This document shows, one piece after another, positions 57,801 to 64,000 of a DNA stretch of 64,000 nucleotides. This DNA comes from Strongylocentrotus droebachiensis (lineage: Eukaryota; Echinodermata; Echinoidea; Camarodonta; Strongylocentrotidae). Made by a program: the position numbers and the translations under genes. The DNA lies in assembly GCA_035222895.1 (NCBI GenBank), contig JAVYIG010001588.1:186001-250000 (forward strand), written 5' to 3'. Numbering within the stretch: the stretch's first letter is position 1; each line of letters begins with the position of its first letter. The notes beneath the pieces are model-generated. The model saw nothing but the letters and a program-made list of their open reading frames with translations, made no database searches and had not been told where the DNA came from.

Positions 57801-59514
57801 TTTACTTTAAACTTGAACAGAAAATGGATAAACATTAAAATTATTTAATGCATCATACCCCCTTTTCAATGATATATAACTTGAACTTTGATCAAATGTT
57901 TGGTCTGTTGTGAAATATTTTTTTTATCCAAACAGCCAGATGACCTAGTATTACGCCCAATGATGTAACAGTACATCTTTCAAATATTTGATTTTTAGGT
58001 TTTGTATTGTTTCCCCTCTCGGAAAATGAATATTCAGTTATAGCAGAGTTGGTCTACACAAAATAGTTAAAACATGTCAAACTGAGTATGGAAGGAGCAT
58101 GAATTCCCTTGTGACCAGGATGCAGATGTTGCTTAAGGATGTAAGATGCATTCAGGTGCAATCTGAGCCGTAATTTAAAACATTTTTAACCCAATTTTAA
58201 GACTAATATTTCATATTTTTATGCCAAGTCTTTTCAATAAATTTGCCAGTATTTGTTAATGTTTATGTCAATGTATTCACCCACTACCAGGCCTTACTAA
58301 AAAATGTTAAATGGTAGGCATACCTTTATACTTCTGTAAAAGGTGAAAATAAGAATTGTTCCATTTTTTTAACAAACCAAAAGACTGTTGTTGTTTTTGT
58401 GTGGCTGATGCAAGTTGATGTCAAATCATTCTGTTCATGATCTATTAAATTGCATCATAATCGTTTTCTTGGGTTCTGAAAACTAGCCCCCCCCCCCTCC
58501 CAATAAAAAATTAACTCCTGTACGTGTATCTTATCTTGTGATATGCTGAAATATATTAATATGTTTATACTATATGCATTAACCACCTGTCTAAAAGGAG
58601 ACAATAATGGATGCTACTTCAGATATTTATGGTTCCCTTTTCTCATCAATGGCTGGTGCCATGAAACTCATAACAGTGATACTAAGGATAACTATAAATC
58701 ATTTCCTGATGTTCATGTTGAAAATTTGTTCCTCCCCCCCCCCCTAAAGTTTATATGTATGTGGAAATGTTTCATGGGATAATGGTTTTGCAGGTCTCAG
58801 CTCACTGAGTTGTGCTTCGGTACAAATTTCCTTGGATCGATGGCATGTCACAGATGCATTTTCAACATCAACATCAGGAAACCAATTGTATATGATGTGG
58901 GTCTGGCCCCTTAGGCAGTTTTCTTGTTTTCTTTCTTGTCTTTTTGTGTGATTCATGTAAGCACTGAATCTTTCAACAGTTATACTGAAGCATGCAGGCT
59001 TTTGTATAAGACTCTACAGGATCCAAATCTTTTCACTGAAAAGAATAGATTTGACATTAAACCGTATGAAAGAAATTACATGAGTCACATGAATAGAATA
59101 AAAATTTGATCCGAATTGAGGCCTGCACCTTTGTACAGAAATACTTAATAAAAAAAAGGCATGCTCTAAATTTTATTCCTGCTTTCATCAATCTTTGATC
59201 TTGTTAAGTAAACCAATAATATTTTCTTTAAACATCATGATATACAGATACCGGTTTGAATTTTAACAGCAATTACAATAGCTTATTTGCTGACTCTTTT
59301 CTTTCTCTTTCCTTTTTTTCTTTTTCTCTTCATCTGTTTTTCCGTATCATATTTCTCTCCTCACCCTCTTCCTGTATATTCTTTTCTTTCTCTTTTCTCC
59401 TGTTCTTTCTTTTCCTTCTCTTTTCTCCTGTTCTCTCTTTTCTTTCCCCGTCTTTCCTGTATTGTGTTCTCTTACTTTCTCCCTCTCTGTACACCGATAT
59501 GGCTCCCTCTCTCT

Positions 59515-59576
<62 letters not shown>

Positions 59577-62500
59577 CCTTTCTCTCTCTCTTTCTCCCAA
59601 TGTCTTTCCAAAGTACAGTCAAGTGCTCGAGATCATGGACAAGCATAAGGATGACCCCAAAGTTCAAGCTTCTGCAATGAAAACCATTGCCTTCTTGGCT
59701 ATGGCAGGTGGGTAGAGGTTCATTGAATTATCTAACCTAGGTACATGTGCAAAGTCAGTTATGAAACATGACTATGTGATTCAATTCTGAATATGTCTAA
59801 AAGTCAGATATTGATCAGGTTTTAGTTTGATTACAGTTCATACATTTAGAAATTCTTGTCCAGAGGTATATGTTATTTCTGACATTTGATGGAAAATAAA
59901 TTCTCAAAGAATCATTAAAACATATTCTGAATGTTCAAAACTACATGTGAACGTCTGAAAGAGGATTTTAGTATAGAATGTGTATAGTTGCTAATCAATG
60001 GTATTTCCTTTGATTAAAGCAAATGTGCGATTATATTTTCAACGATTGTGATTTCCATCTAGTTATGGTTGGCTCTGATATTCAACTAACTTCTGCGTAA
60101 GAAATTAAACAGAATTTCCTACTTTGAGCCATTTTCTCTCAAAATGTTATCCCAGTCCTGGATCTCAATACTAGCTAATCCATCAATATTCCACTCAGGT
60201 GTTAAATGGGTATCAGCAGGAAGGAATTCCCTTGAATGTTGTTAGCACTGAAATTGGTAGCCTAGCTAGAGGGGAAATATTGGAGTGCCCTGAGCACCTT
60301 GTGTGGTGGATTGGATTGCTGTGAAATTAAAATTTTGTTATGGGTATCAGCAATATCTATCTTCTTTGCACACAATGGACTGTTTCTAGATATTTCTTCT
60401 TCAATTCACAGAAGACACATGCCTCGCCATGTTGGGAGAGGATGTGATGGAAGCCATTTTGGAAGCCATGAAACTGTTCCCAGGAAATGCGCCAGTCCAG
60501 AAGAATGCTTGCAATGCCCTCAAGCAGTTACTTACAGATGGTAAGTTACAGGTAGATTGCTTTACCTGGGAGAATCATGCATCAAATTAGGATTCATTTT
60601 AATCAGAATCCTTGCTTTCATAGGGAGGGTTCTGAATTTATAAATGGATTGCCTTTGACACTTCGTTTAAGATGAATATGATGGGCAAGTCCAGAGTTTT
60701 TAACCCTATGGATTACAGACATCGTTGTTAGTCCTGATGGCTGTATCTAGTTGAAAGTCCTCCCAGAGTTTGAATTTGACAAAAAAAAGATAGGAAACAA
60801 CCTTTTTTATGGTATATTTTTATGTCATGTATGAGACACCAAATGACCAACTACTTTGGGACCTCCTCATATATAAATAATTATTAAGCCACAAAGTAAT
60901 TTAGAGGTTTGTAATTTTAAGGGTGTTATCTCACTATGAATCCTAGCACGGAGTAATATTGTAGACATCTGAAGACGAGCAGAAAATATATGATATTTGT
61001 TTAGATTGAGCTCTATGTATGCTTGTTATACAATTTATTCAATGTGATTTCAATGACTTTGACACTAATATTGCACTTTTTAGACATGTTGTGTTACAAT
61101 CACTATTGGTCTGTGTGTTATCATAAAGGAAGGCCTCACAATGATTTTATGATGATGTAAGGTTTAAATTTAACTGATCCAAATGGTTACTAGTTTATTT
61201 TACATGTTTATTTCCACTCTGTTATGCTTCAAGACACTCCTGACCTACATTCGTTGTCTGATGTCTTTTGGAGTAGAATTCTATAACATTGTCATGCAGG
61301 GACAAGTTCCATGGCCATTGATACATTTTCTCACGCACCATTTCTTTCTCGATCTGTTTTTGTCATTTAATCTTCCATATCAACAATTCTGTGGATGTTC
61401 ATTGTTATTAAATGAATTTTCAAAGGTCGTTCGATTGTTGATAATTTACTCTATGAGTGTTAAGAACATGTATTAAAATATAGGGGGGGGGGGGAGTCGG
61501 GTAACTTCCAAACTTCAAAGCAATTATCATGCTAACATTAATTCCCTAGTTTATTTCAATGACAATGGCTCTCTTATATTAGGGGGAGGGGGGGGGGGGG
61601 CTTATTAGTCCTTAGGGGTAGATGTCCTATGAGTAGTTGTTAAAGTTGGTAATCATCACGTTTTTTGTCGGGTGACCTTGGTCTAGTTTTGGCACAATAT
61701 TTGATCTTCCATTAGAACAAATTTTGAAGTGCAGGTTCCTGTTTCGTTTTCAGAAAGAGATATAAACACGTACAGCATTTAAAATCTTAATCAAACTTTG
61801 CTACCCATAACTCAGATTAGGTGTGAAAAGAACATACTTTTCCCCTATGTATACATCATTTTGTCCTGTATAAACACACATGTAGGTATGTACAATTCTG
61901 ATGAATCTTCTTTTTTATTGTCATCCCACTATGTATTAGACTGGATTTGGTCTCTTTCTAACTTTCCATGTTTTTTATTTTTACTCCCATAGAAATTAGC
62001 TCTCTACTTTCCAACCTTTGTCGTTCTTCTCATCTCATTTCATCTTACATATATATATATATACAGTACTTCCCTTTAATCTCCTTAATAACTGACCACA
62101 CCCAACATACAATACTTTATGCCAAAGTCCCATTTATGTCACCTCACTATCTTTCTCTCCATCTCTCCCTCTTTCTCTCTCTCTCCCTCTTTCTCTCTCT
62201 CTCACCCTCTCTCTCTCTCTCTCTCGCTCTGGCGCTCTTTCTCTCTATCACATAATTTCCATTTTCCGAGTATCTCTTGGTTCCCTATACTCTACTTCTT
62301 CTGACTGGCTCTCTCTCTCTCCCAGTGGAAGTATGACGTAGGGCGACCCTGGACCCGTTGAACCATGCTGTCTTTTCATCTCGTCATATGTCACTTGTTC
62401 ATAACCGTACCATGATCTCATAACCAGCTTAAAGGAGAAAATCTGATAGCTTATGCGACATAGGATATTAGCCTTGCATAATTCCCCTATGAATTGCCCA

Positions 62501-63157
62501 ATAACATCCATGTGATGTGGAGTGTGGTTTTATCCCCTATCATCTGTATACTTCTCTATATTGATGAAATAAGAAGGGATATTTTGAGTATCTAATTCTA
62601 TTAAAAATGAAACAACATTATACAGGGTAAATTACAAATAAATGGAATCATGACAATCATTTAATACGTATCTAAATATTCATAAAAAACTTTATAATCA
62701 AACTGGATATAAATTGTCATATAAGCAAAATAAAGATGTAATCGTGGGCTGGATATTTCAATACACTTACACATTAACAATAAACTAGATCTATGAGGAG
62801 TTTAGTAAATTTCTATGGTAACTGAGGTGGAAAAAATCAGTGCAGGCAAATACAAAGTAATCCAATAAATGTTAATGATTGTAACTATTCTTTTCTTTCC
62901 TTCTGAAGTGAAATGAGTTTAACTGCAGGATTCTCCAATAAACGGAGTGATTGAATTCTGTTGAAATGTTCATGATTTTTGCACTTAACCATAATTAATT
63001 TTCCTATGTTTGTGATTTTTCTCAGAGTCAGATCGTCAGGTTGAATTTGTTGACACAAACAGGCATCGATTCATAACAGCAGCCGTCCATTACCACTGCA
63101 AGAACTGTGCAGTGCTTGAAGAGGCCTTCTGGTTGCTCGCTATTCTAGCCATTCCAG
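51485..63157 (+). CDS. LRRK2: LRRK2-like kinase, N-terminal armadillo part (continues past window)
   Basis: Six exons join in frame for 222 codons plus one base: 51485-51629, 54677-54768, 57555-57634, 59619-59707, 60412-60540 and 63026-63157. The start is CAAGATGG. The product matches the first 230 or so residues of vertebrate LRRK2 in order. Examples are VLQVMDQHTYNADIQEAGCN, SQVLEIMDKHKDDPKVQASA, then AILEAMKLFPGNAPVQKNAC and FWLLAILAIPG. These are armadillo-type helical repeats. Full LRRK2 adds ankyrin, LRR, ROC-COR GTPase, kinase and WD40 domains, which would lie to the right. Exon 6 ends CCAG before GCAAGC, so the next intron seems to use a GC donor. LRRK1 is less likely, because it lacks this armadillo region. 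The true start could be in an upstream exon. Confidence 0.8.
51794..51822. repeat. (GA)n microsatellite
   Basis: About 14 GA units lie in intron 1 of the LRRK-like gene, with a shorter GA-rich patch at 51711-51730. Confidence 0.9.
52070..52438 (+). mobile_element. Probable LINE 3' tail ending in (AATA)n
   Basis: An AT-rich block ends GGCTGCCATGTACAATG, then CACAATAAATAAATAAATAA (52418-52438). A short tandem AATA tail after such a block is typical of LINE 3' ends. There is no coding part and no second copy here, so the assignment is tentative. Confidence 0.4.
52900..53273. mobile_element. TTAA-flanked MITE, copy 2
   Basis: TTAA, then AGGTAAAGACCAGT; ACTGGTCTTTACCT, then TTAA (374 bp). It matches 23323-23726 closely outside a gap where copy 1 has GCACACGTGCGCGACACGTG. 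It lies in intron 1 of the LRRK-like gene. Confidence 0.87.
53328..53462. mobile_element. GGGCCCTGTTTCA foldback element, copy 2
   Basis: GGGCCCTGTTTCATAAAACT at the left and AGTTTTTATGAAAAAGGGCCC at the right (outer 20 or fewer bases shown) are inverted. It is the same family as 36734-36880 and begins only 55 bases after the TTAA element. Confidence 0.7.
59512..59600. repeat. (CT)n tract before LRRK-like exon 4
   Basis: An almost pure CT run ends 18 bases before the exon-4 acceptor at 59618. It therefore forms the polypyrimidine tract of that intron. Leu-Ser ORFs here are artefacts. Confidence 0.95.
60150..60320 (+). mobile_element. Diverged SINE body fragment
   Basis: ATTCCACTCAGGTGTTAAAT, GGGTATCAGCAGGAAGGAAT, TTGGAGTGCCCTGAGCACC and TTGTGTGG follow the order of the 25927 SINE body with many changes. 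It lies in the intron before exon 5 of the LRRK-like gene. Confidence 0.55.
62150..62240. repeat. (CT)n-rich tract
   Basis: CT-rich run with CCCT breaks in the intron before exon 6 of the LRRK-like gene. Confidence 0.9.
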
Positions 63158-63251
63158 GCAAGCATATATTTCTTTCTTTTTTAAATGAAATGACACTTAT
63201 TATTAGGATTTTAAAATTACCTCCATAAAAGATAAGATGAGACTATATCTA

Positions 63252-63500
63252 CAGTAGATTTGCGGGTGCACCATGTGAGAGAGAGAGAGACGACGGAAAG
63301 TCAACCTGTTCGAAACGTCGAACCACTCATCCTCTCCAAGCGCTATAGTTCTCCTTAGAACTATATGCTAAGAAAGATAACAAACAGTCCTTATCAGGAC
63401 TACCACACCCCCAAGAAAGATTACTGAGTCGGAGTCCTTTTCAGGACTCCTCAACACACTCTCTCTCTCTCTCTCACATGGTGCACCCGCAAATCTACTG
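63252..63500. mobile_element. hAT-like MITE with histone-type 3' processing signal
   Basis: The ends are CAGTAGATTTGCGGGTGCAC and its complement, extending about 38 bp inward through CATGTGAGAGAGAG. An 8-bp target duplication, TATATCTA, is at 63244-63251 and 63501-63508. CAG ends with 8-bp targets fit hAT. It is non-coding. Inside are AGTCCTTATCAGGACT (63386-63401) and AGTCCTTTTCAGGACT (63433-63448). CAAGAAAGA is at 63412-63420, after the first hairpin. Confidence 0.9.
63386..63420 (+). promoter_or_regulatory. Histone-like stem-loop plus CAAGAAAGA element
   Basis: A 6-bp stem AGTCCT/AGGACT closes a TATC loop. ACCACA follows, and CAAGAAAGA begins 11 bases after the stem. This is the layout of replication-dependent histone 3' ends in sea urchins: stem-loop bound by SLBP, then the spacer element pairing with U7 snRNA. 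The first stem pair is A-T where histone genes have G-C. No histone ORF is near. Whether it works is unknown. Confidence 0.65.
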
Positions 63501-64000
63501 TATATCTACATCACCATGCAAGCCGACACTTACAAGCAGCATCTGAGACTATATCTGTGTTTGCAATAACTGTTTATAGAATTCAAATGTAATTGTCCCC
63601 AAGATATCAATTAATTGATTGATTGATTGATTTTATTCACTTATAAGAATAATATGTGTACAGCATACAGGTGTCTTTGCAATTATGGTATGTCATATTC
63701 TTAGGAGAAGGGATATACAGTAGTTGTTGAAATACAATCCACAGAATGCAAATTTTGAAGCCACATTGGTGTACACAAATAGATTAGCAATGCGTACTGT
63801 CTATTTCACTAGTTATGTACATCACTGCTTAGAATTCAACTTTTAATCTCTGTGTGTTCAAAACAAATGTTAAGATGTTTTTAATGTTTTGTTAAACTCT
63901 CTTTTTATTATATGAGTGCTTATGGTGCATCATTGAAACAATTTGTTATCTGGTAGTGATATGTGTATTCATTCTGACGTGTAATGAAATATTTATATAC

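Noticed and set aside
59256..59715. Ser/Leu-rich protein of 130-142 residues
   Set aside because: It is translation of a CT-rich polypyrimidine tract; only the last part (59619-59707) is a true exon, read in one frame.

Overview
This is animal nuclear DNA, most likely from an echinoderm and probably a sea urchin. Support for that is AT-rich background, intron-rich genes, tRNA-derived SINEs, many short inverted-repeat elements with long G or C tracts, TTAGGG motifs, and a sea-urchin-style histone 3' processing signal inside a transposon. The species call is inference; the exon structures were read directly by following splice sites and reading frame.

Four host genes are present. (1) 3897-13369 on the minus strand, possibly starting at 16740: WDSUB1, with WD40 repeats, a SAM domain and a U-box. 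It closes in frame over 11 exons. (2) 22762-36689 on the plus strand: TTC23, a TPR protein linked to cilia. It closes in frame over 12 exons, and two of its introns are U12-type AT-AC introns. (3) 43290-47063 on the minus strand: a MIF4G-domain translation factor of the MIF4GD/SLIP1 type, 5 exons, complete. (4) 51485-63157 and beyond on the plus strand: the N-terminal armadillo part of a LRRK2-like kinase, 6 exons seen, cut by the right edge. Genes 1 and 2 diverge, 2 and 3 converge, and 3 and 4 diverge. No shared pathway is evident, so this looks like an ordinary gene neighbourhood and not an operon.

The rest is repeat-rich. An RLE-type (R2-like) non-LTR retrotransposon with a broken ORF (about 31.6-35.55 kb) sits in the last-but-one intron of TTC23. 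A 5'-truncated LINE fragment lies at 42.2-42.6 kb. There are SINE copies at 18.0, 25.9, 26.9, 30.6 and 60.2 kb. Many non-autonomous DNA elements can be delimited by inverted repeats and target duplications: TTAA-flanked (5.5, 23.3 and 52.9 kb), TA-flanked (38.3, 39.4 and 44.4 kb) and hAT-like (63.25 kb, possibly 13.4 kb).

The most unusual observations are four. An 85-bp tandem array just downstream of WDSUB1 has a unit homologous to the last codons and stop of that gene. A hAT-like element at 63.25 kb carries a histone-type stem-loop followed by CAAGAAAGA. Two AT-AC introns occur in one gene. A palindrome at 48.74-48.95 kb encloses degenerate telomere repeats.
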